64,000 bases of DNA, taken from positions 54,518,269 through 54,582,268 of the forward strand of contig CM067367.1 in NCBI GenBank assembly GCA_034401795.1. The letters are read 5' to 3'. Below the pieces are notes generated by a model. The model saw nothing but the letters and a program-made list of their open reading frames with translations. It did no database searches and had not been told where the DNA came from. The position numbers and the translations under genes were made by a program. This DNA comes from Chaetoderma sp. LZ-2023a. Its lineage: Eukaryota; Mollusca; Caudofoveata; Chaetodermatida; Chaetodermatidae. This document shows, one piece after another, positions 49,601 through 57,126 of this stretch (positions within the stretch are counted from its first letter, which is position 1; each line of letters starts with the position of its first letter).

Positions 49601-52600
49601 GATCTGACAGACAGTTTTTCGCTTTTTTAATTTTCATACTGGTTTTTAAATCGTCGCCATAAAAACGTGAGACCATGTGAAACCGGTATACCGCCCAGCT
49701 CCAGTCAAAAGTGTCCATTTTGAAAACAACACCGATGAAAAATGTTGCTGTTATGTTTTAGCTTTTGACCCCAAACCTGTGATACGTCTTTGCGACACCA
49801 CATGCAAGCAGAACCAGAGTTATTGTAAAATGTGTGACCAAAGGTGTCCATTTTAGCATTTGAGACTAAAATCGGGATACGTTTTTGGGACCACAGGAGC
49901 AAGCTTCCATCCAAGTTTGGAGAAGATCCAGAGTTATTGAAAAATGTCTTATTAACAAAGTTTTGCTGGCCAGAGTGGCCAGCCACCTCCTTGGAGACGC
50001 GCGGGTCCTGTCGGGAATTCCTGACATGGCGTGATTGCAGTCGCTGTTGTGTGATCGGGCCTCTCCCAGTAGGTGGTGCACCGGGCTCACCCTTGCTGAA
50101 GGGTGTGCGATCGGAGACGGAAGATGCCATCACCACGGTGCTTGTGCTGTCGCAGAGGCAGTCGTCGATGCTGACTCACCCGAATGCGAGGGGTGTAACG
50201 ATCCATCGGTGCCTCACGATCCTTTGTCACATGATACAAGTACAATCCACGCACACATGTATCGTGATACCACATACTTTTCTGGAATAGAGCATCTGTA
50301 TGAATACTCAGCCTTGATTTAATTTGGACTCTGGTGCATTACTAAGTAGAATTACAGCATATTACAATTGGCAGTTCTAATTGAGTAGGTATACGGTAGA
50401 TTTTGAACGCCTAAATTTAGTAACCAATTACTTGCTGGACTTGAGAAAAAAGTTTGAAAACAAAGTTAGCGAAAGGCATCATTAAAGCCAAGTAATCTGT
50501 TTGACTTTAAAGTGTGTTGTTTATGATAGCAATTTTATTCCCGCCATAATACAGACTCACAACGTGTGCTATGCTGTCTTACTAGATGTTATTTAGGCCA
50601 ATTTGAGGCTTGAAAATCCTCGAGACGATGAATATTGATTACTATAAAATCTACCAGTCTGTTCCACACACTCACTAACTATGTTGGCCTTGTTCCTGGC
50701 AGCCCAATAAACATTACTCAAAATATTGCACACAAAATTACCGAAAGGCCTGCCCAAATTGTGTCAGTTATGCAAATGTTTTTAAAATGATTTAAGTCAT
50801 GGCGCAACAAACGTTAATTTGGCAACAATATATGTCTATGACCGTTCAAAGGTAGCCCCCGGCAAGCATAATCTTTTTGTCACGTAGCAGGAAGAGAACT
50901 ACCATTTGTACCAAACTACTACTAATTTGTCTTATTCATTACCACGAAATATTATAATGTCCAAAATGGATGCCAAAAAAGAAATTTGGTTGTCATTTTC
51001 TCCAGGAGATTTCTCGTTATTTATGTCAGCAAATCTTGCAAAATGATTGAATCTGGTTGCTAACATCTCGTATAATAAGGGAGGCGATAATACTTTTGTA
51101 AAAATCTGACTGATTTGAGAAAGATTGAAATGGATAGAAAAACTGATATCATGAGACTAGTTCCTGATCCGCCTGTATGCTCTAATACGGTAATCGGTTA
51201 TTTTTGCATTCACAATTTCCTTACTCTATGTAAATGAACAAAGCCGATTTATTTTATAAAACTTCTGGGTTATATCCACAGTAACCTACTACCGGGACAT
51301 TCGCCAACCGCATTTTAAGCAATATTCCCCACTATTTTAATACAGTTCATTAATAGTAACCATAATTCATTGCTTCGATCATAATCAATAAACCAGGTTC
51401 ACAATAATATTTTGCATAGTAGTAATAGACAATGTCCTCCTGGAGTCCATAGAACCTTTACACATTTGTATAATATGTATACTTTGCCAAGGACGATGCA
51501 TCTGGTGTACATCTAAGCTCTGCAAAATGTATCGTGATACATATCATGATACATTCTGGGTATCGCGATATGTATCGTGATACAGTTTTTCAGTATCATT
51601 ACACCCCTAGCGGATGCAGTGTCGGCCCTGGTTTACGGGTCCTTTCCTTGAGAGGGGGGTATCCGTGGGGAGCGAGACGTGTTTGTGGTGTGTACCTGAG
51701 GCATGCGTATTGTAATAAAGCGCTGCGGTCGGCTCTTTTTACTGCAGATGTTTTTTATCTTTCCTACATGCGCAGCATCCAAGCTAAGCACTAATGTGAG
51801 GAAGAGCAGGAACAGGGGAGAGAGGGAGAAGTCATGCGTGGGGAGTTCTTAGGGTGTACACCGATCTTAGCCGCCGTATGATCTTGGCCGCCTGGTATAT
51901 CTAGTATTCTATATATCTATGTATTGTTTATACCTATGCTTGGGTGACGATATACCTGTAAGATATATCGATCTACCTGTTTGTTCCTATTCTAAAGCTT
52001 CTAACATCTGTTTCCTATGTTTCAGGTAATTGAATCTTGAATGGCTGGCTGACGGCTTAACGCAATGCCGAAATATTGGCTGTTACGATTTTGAGCGATA
52101 AAGCTGATTGATACTAAAAGCCGGACAACGGAATCTAAGTAGCAATGGCGAAACAAGTTTAGCGATCATTTAATCTTGTAAAGCCGTGTTTAAAATAAAA
52201 ACCGTTTTGAAATATAAATGAATCCAATCCGTATCAATACATTTTTTTAACTAAATATATTTTGTTGTGTCTTAATTTTTAGAATTCAGGAAGGTTTAGT
52301 TTATTTCCTATATTCGTGATGAAATCGTATTCAATGTTCGAATCGAATTACTAATGTTCTAATCTGCAAGCGTTTCAGAAAATCGCTAATTGATAAAAGC
52401 AGACTAATAATACGAAAAAATCAACAATTTTGAGTTCGAATTTAGAATGGTTTAAATCAAAAATATATGAAGAGAATTTGTAAATTTGTAAATAAATTGC
52501 GTCAGAAAATCGCTAATTGATAAAAGTAGACTAATAACACGAAAAATTTACAATTTTGAGTTCATATTTAGAATGGTTTAAGTCAAAAATATATGAAGAT

Positions 52601-55183
52601 AATTTGTAAATAAATTGCATCAGAAAATTTTGCTCTTCTATCGTCAACAGCTTGTTACAGAATGATCCATCTCTGGGACATACGCACGTGCTTGCGTCAT
52701 CCTTCTAGATAACATGCAGTGTCATTGGTCAAGCGTTCTCAATGGTCCCAGTTGTCTTCGACGTGTTTACGTAACTGTCTTCCCATGGGGTGTGTGACAT
52801 TATGGCTTTCCGTAATTATAGAGAGCAACTATTCCACTTAACCACAGGTGTTGTTACAGCAGACAATCCACAAAACAAGGTGTTGTTTTAAAACAAAATT
52901 CTGATTTTATCTTATACTTGGTACTGAAACACAGCAATAACTTTCACCAACATTCTGCGGTGGTTCTTACTTGATGCGTTTTATTAATGGCTGCTTATCG
53001 CACCACAATCAGCGCTACCAACTGGCAATCATAAATATCACTGAAACCCGCCTAAAAAGACCACACTGAAGAAGTTACCTGTAATGGTGGTTCTTATAAC
53101 AGCATGAACTTTATTATCGAACCACGTACCTTTAGGATCCACAATCAGCTGAACCATCTTTAAAGCATGAGAAACCTAACTTGTGGTTCTAAAAATAAAA
53201 CCATTTGTCTTAAGCTATGCGAGGCAGTAGCGACTTTCACTAAGAGATGATGATGTATGATGCTGTTGGTTCATATCCCATTTTCAATGCCATCACACAG
53301 AAAAAAAATCTGTTGAATATTGAAAAATTTATTTGTCTGGAAGCTGTTGCCGCCTTAGGCAAAATATATTTTATCCCGTAAAGAATTTACTTTTTCATGG
53401 AGTTGTGGTGGAAGGGTTAAGTGGACCACACGTGTGGTGCTTCTAAAAAACATATATATGATGTACATATTGACACTGTATCTACAAAGATGAACACATT
53501 TTACTTACCAACTAAACCGCAGTCGTTTCGATGTATCAATAATAAGGGAGATTACTCTGGATAGGTTTAGTGACAGTCGAAATAAACTATCCAGATTTAT
53601 CTCCCTTATTATTGTTACAACAGACGCACAGGTCTTCTAATATCGTAATTTTCGATTTTTTTGTCTTGCCATCCCGTCATATAATAATATGTTTTTAGTT
53701 TGAAAGTAACATCTGTTTACATTCTTTCCATCCCATATATGTTCCCTAAGCAGCACAAGTGGATGACGAAGTAGCTGATGCCGTCCCCAACGCTAACAAA
53801 CATGCATGTTGTTGATTAGTCCGAGTCTGCTCTAACTCAAACCGCCCCTGTGCCAGATATTTGGACAGACTGACGGGCCGGAGAGAGTCAGAGCAATTAG
53901 TATGTTCAAAAGTTGGAGAACTCCGCCACCGCTTGGTAGCGCACCTCTTAATCGACCTTAGCTACAATATTTGACACAAACCCCGGTTATTGCTTCGTAT
54001 AATTCACGTATCCATTCGCTTGCACCTTAAATCATGTTAAATATGTCCTATATCTCATGTTATTTAACTTTTTAGATCATTGTTGACGAATTTTATCGAA
54101 TTTCAAGCGAATAGCCATTGCAAAAACAGTGATGACGTAGTACACAACTTTTCGCCTCGAAAATCACGCAATTTCGTCCCGAGCAAATTTGACCACATTG
54201 GAGAAGTTATTACCTGTAATGGTGGCTTGTACATTAGGAATTTATATTATCGAACCACTGGCTCGAAAACGAAGACAAACAGTCAAATTATATTCAAAAT
54301 ATTAAACAGAATTATCCTAGCATTGAATAAAAAAGAAATTAGATTTAAACACACCTATATAGATTGCTGGTAATATGACATTAATCAGTCTCATAGTTCT
54401 CGTGATTATTATACACAATCTACATAAATAATATATAAATAATAGGCGGCCAAGATCGGTATACTTATACTAGCGGCCAAGATCGGTATACTAGCGGCCA
54501 AGATCATACGGCAGCCAAGATCGGTGGTGACCATTCTTAGTCTAGTTTAGTGGCCTCTTGCGCTGTATTTTCAGTCTGCCGTAAGTGTCCGGGCGAGAGG
54601 ATCAATTCACATCCTCGCCATCTGGTCCAAGGATGACCGCAGTGTTTGTCGTGGCATCTAAATGTTTGACGTCACAGGGATCCTACACCTAGAAATCTAT
54701 ATGTCCCAACCTGAAATTCCCATGCAGTTTTTCTCGTCCATGTTAAAATGTACCATGAGTGCACAGCTATGTATTATGGGGGTTCCATTGTATGTATGCT
54801 TATGCAAAAAAAAACTAAAACTAATTCCTATTTAACAATCATGCAAGATTTTCAGGGGTCGCATTAGACCCACTACCAGTACCACAGCGTTTGGGGGTCT
54901 TTAATTACATTTTGACCCTCAAAAGGACCCTTATGAGAAACCCCGGACGACCGCACTAAGTTTCGAACGCTTCCATGACCCGTGCAAACACTGAACTGCG
55001 CATGTTCAGTAAACCAGCAAACTGACTATGGTTAGCCAGTCGAACTCGATGAATTTTAGATCAGGCAACGAAAACCGGTTCTGAAGCATGTAAGCAGCCT
55101 ACCTGTTCAGAAAACATATGTCTGCTCTGTGATGCATTATTTCTCATTAGAATAAACACTTCTGTCAAACTTCTCGTAGCCAT
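31422..55183 (-). CDS. STX16: Syntaxin-16 (Golgi/endosome t-SNARE), eight coding exons placed
   Basis: Joined by GT-AG splicing, the exons at 55103-55183, 47623-47714, 46067-46119, 39241-39347, 35959-36121, 34810-34913, 33926-34069 and 31422-31604 give 309 codons, 308 residues, without a stop. The domain order is that of syntaxin-16: [16 protein letters not shown] start, N-terminal three-helix part with '[14 protein letters not shown]', the SNARE helix '[20 protein letters not shown]' with the central Gln (the residue after the VE of 'IVEQ' and its neighbours mark the core), and a C-terminal membrane anchor rich in Ile and Leu ending in AVKS. In animals it acts as the Qa-SNARE for endosome-to-trans-Golgi transport with STX6, VTI1A and VAMP4. 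Exon 1 ends in phase 0 and exon 2 begins in phase 0. A small alternative exon between them, as in vertebrate isoforms, may exist but was not found. Confidence 0.95.
31995..32336 (+). repeat. Family D part with 22-bp minisatellite and hairpin C
   Basis: From about 32064 to 32170 a 22-bp unit (ATTTCTAGCTAAGCTCCGCC and two bases) stands about five times in tandem. Then follow the family D middle and a hairpin C at 32255-32324. Lies in or just beyond the STX16 last intron. Confidence 0.7.
32340..32550. mobile_element. Palindromic MITE family B, copy 1
   Basis: Ends TTAACCCGTATCACTCTGAT and ATCAGTATGCTAAGGGTTAA. The centre pairs ACTGGTGT..TTTTTCAACA with its reverse around GGAAGATGGTGCTG and CAGCAACATCTTCC. 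It differs from family A in the whole centre but shares the TTAACCC end. Confidence 0.7.
32754..32955. mobile_element. Palindromic MITE family B, copy 2
   Basis: Ends TTAACCCTTTAACCATTACC and ATCAGAGTGGTACGGGTTAA, centre GATGTTACTGTCATAGACAG-CAACATC. Lies in the last STX16 intron. Confidence 0.68.
33664..33902. mobile_element. Palindromic MITE family A, full copy in STX16 intron
   Basis: Ends TTAACCCTTTAACACTCATA and GAGGCTTAAATGGTTAA, stem CTGGCTCG-ATAAC-CAAGCCAG with one unpaired change. Its end lies about 24 bp beyond the donor of STX16 exon 7. Confidence 0.8.
33926..34069 (-). CDS. STX16: STX16 coding exon 7 (SNARE helix, first part)
   Basis: 144 bp, 48 codons, acceptor TTTTCCCTCAG, donor GTTGGT. 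Encodes [13 protein letters not shown] and most of the Qa-SNARE helix ([19 protein letters not shown]). The N-terminal 'GFT' and the NEIFRD core are hallmarks of syntaxin-16. Confidence 0.95.
34195..34431. mobile_element. Palindromic MITE family A, full copy in STX16 intron
   Basis: Right end GACCATTAAAGGGTTAAG, stem CTGGCTCG-ATTAT-CGAGCTAG. Located between STX16 exons 6 and 7. Confidence 0.78.
34810..34913 (-). CDS. STX16: STX16 coding exon 6
   Basis: 104 bp, acceptor TTATCGCAG, donor GTAAGT. Encodes [17 protein letters not shown] and an acidic linker to EIDSYDR. Confidence 0.93.
35959..36121 (-). CDS. STX16: STX16 coding exon 5
   Basis: 163 bp, acceptor TGTTTCAG, donor GTAAGT. Encodes [13 protein letters not shown] to QSAYLH, covering helices Hb and Hc of the N-terminal domain. 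Confidence 0.94.
36255..36620 (+). repeat. Repeat family D with hairpin C (36403-36483)
   Basis: Matches 7440-7815 and 46405-46800 in order. The hairpin reads GACTGGGTGCTGGCAGCAAC-AGCACCCAGTC, a long near-perfect stem. Confidence 0.68.
37071..39208. mobile_element. hAT-type non-autonomous transposon, 2138 bp
   Basis: Terminal inverted repeats CAGGGTTGGGG at both ends and an exact 8-bp target duplication TCCAGAGC (37063-37070 and 39209-39216). About 170 bp of each end is packed with GTACTC/GAGTAC motifs in both orientations, like the subterminal transposase-binding repeats of hAT elements. Inside are at least four hairpin C copies and a family A MITE (about 38171-38390), so it has served as a target itself. 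No transposase frame is seen. It lies in STX16 intron 4, 32 bp from the donor of exon 4. Confidence 0.88.
39241..39347 (-). CDS. STX16: STX16 coding exon 4
   Basis: 107 bp, acceptor CCTTTCAG, donor GTCAGG (weaker than consensus). Encodes [18 protein letters not shown] and an acidic stretch ending in DITQ. A hAT element starts 32 bp beyond its donor. Confidence 0.93.
39380..39712. repeat. Tandem duplication of ~152-bp unit with conserved tail
   Basis: Both units hold GGATCATCGTCGATTTC, GACCTAGTCCAACCACT and GAGTTATCAT(C/T)CGGAAACCA, starting near 39388 and 39540. A CCGCCCGCCCGCACGGCACC tail and GGTGGGGTATAAAAAT follow. It lies within STX16 just upstream of exon 4. Confidence 0.65.
39800..40375. 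mobile_element. Degraded family A MITE and a family E fragment
   Basis: 39800-39990 has the family A centre (CAGGCTCG-ATTCA-CGAGCCAG). 40085-40375 has the family E modules CCAAGATGGCCACTGG and 'TATGACCTAAGGATGGTTCC' and ends near GACGGATGGACGCCGGACAG. Confidence 0.6.
40376..42322. other. STX16 intron sequence, AT-rich
   Basis: No exon or gene is seen. Two hairpin C copies lie at 41215-41300 and 41392-41485. An AT-rich stretch with a CCACCCCCGCCAGTCACCCA island is at 41620. Confidence 0.45.
42331..43829. mobile_element. hAT-type non-autonomous transposon, 1499 bp
   Basis: Ends TAGGCTTGCGCGAT and, inverted, TAGGCTTGCACGAT. The exact 8-bp target duplication ACAGCGGC lies at 42323-42330 and 43830-43837. 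The left third is three tandem 185-bp units. No transposase is seen. In STX16 intron 3 (between exons 3 and 4). Confidence 0.88.
42335..42889 (+). repeat. Three tandem copies of a 185-bp unit
   Basis: Units start at 42335, 42520 and 42705, each beginning CTTGCGCGATTTTTCGATTT and ending near ATTCACGCCTGTG. They differ at only a few positions. Each repeats the terminal motif of the enclosing hAT element, so the array multiplies its end sequence. AAATCG and CGATTT motifs recur. Confidence 0.92.
44165..44765 (+). repeat. Family E element fragment holding a nested MITE
   Basis: It has AAAATGGCTGGCAACAAAAT, 'TTGACCAATCAAAGTTCT' and the right end GGCATACTTCACTTGGATC..CGGGTGATG. The modules are interrupted at 44428-44649. 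Confidence 0.65.
44428..44649. mobile_element. Small MITE, 222 bp, 5-bp target duplication
   Basis: Inverted ends CAGGCCTGTCAAAACTG and CAGGCATGTCAAAATTG. TTGAC lies on both sides (44423-44427 and 44650-44654), and removal restores the family E module. Internal GGGTTA and TAACCC motifs repeat several times. Confidence 0.75.
44844..46040. mobile_element. hAT-type non-autonomous transposon, 1197 bp
   Basis: Ends TAGGGCTGTGCGGTTTT and, inverted, TAGAGCTGTGCGGTTAT. Target duplication TGTGACTG (44836-44843) against TGCGACTG (46041-46048), one mismatch. Internal CAGCTTACAACTGAT palindrome at about 45690-45735. The open frame at 44717-44995 overlaps its left end and is not a gene. Confidence 0.82.
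46067..46119 (-). CDS. STX16: STX16 coding exon 3
   Basis: 53 bp, acceptor GTTTTCAG, donor GTAAGT. Encodes [17 protein letters not shown], the end of the linker and start of helix Ha. A hAT element ends 26 bp beyond its donor. Confidence 0.92.
46165..46370. mobile_element. Family A MITE, left end missing
   Basis: Recognised by GGTCTATTTGCAGACCAAG, a degraded stem GGCTTG-ATAAC-CGATCCAG and the right end GACCATTAAATGGTTAAGG. In STX16 intron 2. Confidence 0.65.
46405..46800 (+). repeat. Repeat family D with hairpin C (46574-46669)
   Basis: Third full copy. Its hairpin loop reads GCTGTTGCTACCTATGGCAG-CAACAGTGC. It ends TGGAACGGTCCATT. Confidence 0.68.
47137..47378. mobile_element. Palindromic MITE family A, full copy in STX16 intron
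   Basis: Ends TTAACCCTTTAACACTCATA and GAGGGTTACACGGTTAAA; stem AGGTTCA-TTAAC-TGAGCCAG partly unpaired. Confidence 0.75.
47623..47714 (-). CDS. STX16: STX16 coding exon 2
   Basis: 92 bp preceded by TTGTTCTAG and followed by GTGAGT. It encodes [20 protein letters not shown] and a short basic, Pro-containing tail, and ends with two bases of the Trp codon completed by the next exon. Confidence 0.92.
47872..49703. mobile_element. hAT-type non-autonomous transposon, 1832 bp, with a nested element
   Basis: Ends TAGGGCTGGGCGGTTTG and, inverted, TGGAGCTGGGCGGTATA. Exact 8-bp target duplication GTCAAAAG at 47864-47871 and 49704-49711. It contains another hAT MITE at 48521-48867. It lies in STX16 intron 1, about 160 bp upstream of exon 2. 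Confidence 0.85.
48521..48867. mobile_element. hAT MITE, 347 bp, nested in a larger hAT element
   Basis: Ends TAGGGCTGTAATGATACG and, inverted, TAGGGCTGTAATAATTCA. Exact 8-bp target duplication AGAGATTA (48513-48520 and 48868-48875). Subterminal GATACATGATAC and TATCATGATA motifs repeat. Confidence 0.9.
49961..50187 (+). other. GC-rich segment interrupted by two insertions (parts 49961-50187, 51610-51852, 54534-54660)
   Basis: The three stretches share high GC and read as one sequence once the two inserted elements are ignored. Open frames of 60-150 codons occur on both strands (for example 50035-50322 plus and 51534-51794 plus) but I recognise no domain. A fragment of an older retroelement is possible. 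Confidence 0.35.
50188..51609. mobile_element. hAT-type non-autonomous transposon, 1422 bp
   Basis: Left end GAGGGGTGTAACGATCC, right end inverted TAGGGGTGTAATGATAC. Flanks CCGAATGC (50180-50187) and GCGGATGC (51610-51617) agree at 6 of 8 bases, an aged target duplication. Subterminal ATCGTGATAC, ATCATGATAC and TATCGCGATA palindromes crowd 50265-50275 and 51525-51590. Confidence 0.75.
52376..52630 (+). repeat. Tandem duplication of a ~127-bp AT-rich unit
   Basis: Units from about 52376 and 52503 share CAGAAAATCGCTAATTGATA, ACGAAAAA..TCAACAATTTTGAGTTC and 'AATATATGAAGA.AATTTGTAAAT'. A third partial unit (CAGAAAATT) starts at 52621. Confidence 0.8.
53531..53612. repeat. Strong hairpin, ~27-bp arms
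   Basis: AATAATAAGGGAGATTACTC-TGGATAG pairs with CTATCCAGATTTATCTCCCT-TATTATT across a loop of about 20 bp. Only two or three positions do not pair. A small MITE or a hairpin RNA are both possible. Confidence 0.7.
54541..55102. other. STX16 intron 1, proximal part
   Basis: No exon seen. 54640-54960 has plain intron-like composition. The donor GTAGGC of exon 1 is at 55102-55097. Confidence 0.4.
55103..55183 (-). CDS. STX16: STX16 exon 1 (coding part)
   Basis: 27 codons from ATG (55183-55181) to EQ, then a GTAGGC donor. The start [20 protein letters not shown] matches the conserved N-terminus of syntaxin-16, which in the family binds the SM protein VPS45. Phase 0 at the end. Confidence 0.92.
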
Positions 55184-55351
55184 TATTACATAGTTTAGTT
55201 AAAATCTCAAATATAACACGAAAATAATTAAAATTTCTTCATTTTTTCTTCTTCTATTCAGTTATGTAATTCCCGTCCCTCTGATACGTGTAGATCCTCC
55301 AGACGAACCGCCCAATGGGAGTATTAAAGTAACATTGTAGTAAAAAAATTG

Positions 55352-55359
55352 TTTATAAA
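55352..55359 (-). promoter_or_regulatory. Possible TATA-like box upstream of STX16
   Basis: TTTATAAA lies about 170 bp upstream of the STX16 ATG, and ATTGG (a CCAAT box on the other strand) lies at 55312-55316. The order of the two is not canonical, and the transcription start is unknown, so this is only a candidate. The rest of 55184-55690 holds no other gene that I can support. Confidence 0.2.
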
Positions 55360-55692
55360 CAGACCTTTCCCACATTCGCGTATTTTGGGGAAATACCTTC
55401 CCATAATGCATCGCGTGTACCACTTCCCACTGGTAACAGCCGCGCAAACAGCATTACTTTACTATGATATCAGACACAGTGCACTTTAAGCAGTGCATAT
55501 GAAAAACTATGTTCATACTATTATTGAAGTCATACATCATTGGAAATCTAAGCCAATTTTCAATGCATTTCTGTATTAGTTTTTATAGTTTTGTCAAATT
55601 TAATACAGCTGATTGCAATTTTAAATTATCCCCTATTGTCCTCTTGATTTAATGAATCTAAGTCGAATGGAGTAGTAGATATATAGGGCTGT

Positions 55693-56045
55693 CTTCTTTC
55701 TTCTTCTTCTTCTTCTTCTTCTTTTCGATCGCTGGTATCACACTTGGAGAGCCGTTCTCAAGATGAAATCTATAGGGCTGTCAGAACAGAGGAAAATATT
55801 TTTTTAAAATAAAAAGTAATAGAAAAATATTTTAAAATGATAAGAAGTATTAAAGAATTAAAAAAAAAAGATGATAAAAGTATTCAAAAAATACTTTTAT
55901 AAAGATAAAAGTATGAACAATTTCTGCCAGATCAGAGTGTGGTGGGAGCCGTGGACCGTGGATTGGCGGCTACAGGAGGGAGGTGGGCTGTTAGAACAGA
56001 GGGCTACAGGAGGGAGGTGGGCTGTCAGATCAGAGGGTGGGAGGT
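55693..56045 (+). repeat. (TTC)n microsatellite, A-rich stretch and 34-bp minisatellite
   Basis: TTC repeats about ten times at 55695-55726. 55795-55915 is nearly all A and T. At 55968 and 56002 a 34-bp unit begins (GGCTACAGGAGGGAGGTGGG) and the motif GGGCTGT.AGA.CAGAGG recurs up to 56045. Confidence 0.8.
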
Positions 56046-56160
56046 GGTCAGAGCAGAGGCTTGATACCTTCGGCTATTTTCTTGCTGTACAGTAATTATG
56101 CACATACATTCCACACATTCTAACTCGGGATTGTGTCCCAAGAAAATATGCGATGTGTCT

Positions 56161-56357
56161 AAGCACACAAAATAGATAAAGGCCTAATCTAACGCTTAAA
56201 ACACTATCTCACTGTTGTTATCTGTTGGATGCAATATGCAAGTTATCAGTAGGTCTGCGACTAATAACTAGGACATAACGTCTTATCTAGGCAGTGTTAT
56301 AGCGTAGCACACTAGTGATTGAATGTCAGTGGTCTGTCTGTCTGTCTGTCATGCTGT

Positions 56358-56398
<41 letters not shown>

Positions 56399-56470
56399 TT
56401 TGTTCTGTTCTGTTCTGTCTGTTTATTTAGTGGTATGTCTGTCTGTGTCTGTCTGTCTATATATAGTCTG
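56161..56470 (+). repeat. Left terminal inverted repeat with (CTGT)n
   Basis: Matches the right end inverted, for example CACTAGTGATTGAATGTCAG at 56311. The outer limit on the left is unknown because the partner lies beyond 64000. CTGT repeats run from about 56332 to 56400 and again near 56440-56475. Confidence 0.82.
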
Positions 56471-56489
56471 TCTGCCTCCAGGCCAGACC

Positions 56490-57126
56490 CCACCAGCATG
56501 TGATACCAACAAAATCTCCCTATTAGAGAAATGCAACTGGATAGGTATACACATATGCGGTGTTAACATGAACATTGATGACCAGCATGTGATACCATCA
56601 AAATTCCCATATTAGAGAAACACAACTGAATAGGTACACACGTCTGCTATGGACATTGATGAAGTATTTCCTGGATCGATTGGTATGAGAAGAGGAGAAG
56701 ATAATGGCCGTGCTCGCCCACCCTAGGCCGATGGAGATGACTAGAGAGGACTGGTGTGCTCATAAAACCGTGGTCAGTTGCCATGTGTGCGACAGACCAT
56801 TAGATGGGGACAGTGTCAGAGATCACTGCCACATCACTGGTCCCTACCAGGGAGCAGCACACAATGTGTGCAATCTAAAGCTGTGCCTCAACAGCTAAGC
56901 ACTTCCTGGATCGATTGGTATGAGAAGAGGAGAAGATAATGGCCGTGCTCGCCAACCCTAGGCCGATGGAGATGACTAGAGAGGACTGGTGTGCTCATAA
57001 AACCGTGGTCAGTTGCCATGTGTGCGACAGACCATTAGATGGGGACAGTGTCAGAGATCACTGCCACATCACTGGTCGCTACCAGGGAGCAGCACACAAT
57101 GTGTGCAATCTAAAGCTGTGCCTCAA
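56490..57126 (+). repeat. Two tandem duplications inside the virus-like element
   Basis: A unit of about 89 bp beginning CCAGCATGTGATACCA stands at about 56493 and 56582 (diverged). A 235-bp unit beginning TTCCTGGATCGATTGG stands at 56668 and 56903 with about two substitutions, so it is very recent. Confidence 0.88.
56704..56898 (+). pseudogene. Endonuclease-VII-like zinc motif, first tandem copy
   Basis: 64 residues with CHVCDRP, then DHCHITG, then HNVCNLK: the Cys-x2-Cys, DHCH and final Cys-Asn of the recombination endonuclease VII fold. In Polintons and related viruses this motif stands in front of the type B DNA polymerase. Here the frame ends in TAA right after the motif, where the second tandem copy begins, so nothing of a polymerase follows. 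No independent function is claimed. Confidence 0.7.

Larger units (their letters stand above)
47808..49960. repeat. Repeat unit interrupted by a hAT element
   Basis: The unit CATCCAAGTTTGGAGAA..ATC and GAGTTATTGAAAA.TGTGT occurs at 47808-47871 and again at 49800-49950. The sequence GTGTCCATTTT recurs at 49711 and 49846. The hAT at 47872-49703 split one unit. Unit length is about 130 bp; class unknown. Confidence 0.55.
51853..54533. mobile_element. 2.7-kb element with composite inverted repeats (CGATCTTGGCCGC)
   Basis: The left end has CACCGATCTTAGCCGCC and TATGATCTTGGCCGCC. The right end (about 54440-54516) has four GGC(G/A)GCCAAGATCGGT/ATCAT units in the inverted orientation. TTCTTAG lies at both flanks (51846-51852 and 54534-54540), a possible 7-bp target duplication. 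The inside is AT-rich and non-coding, with a tandem duplication and a hairpin described separately. Superfamily not assigned. Confidence 0.6.

Noticed and set aside
55262-55447. 61-codon minus-strand frame just upstream of STX16
   Set aside because: It lies in the promoter/5' UTR area, has no family, and its TATA-like sequence falls within it; too weak to call.
56315-56615. Open frames rich in Val, Cys, Leu and Ser
   Set aside because: They are translations of the (CTGT)n tract in the left TIR.
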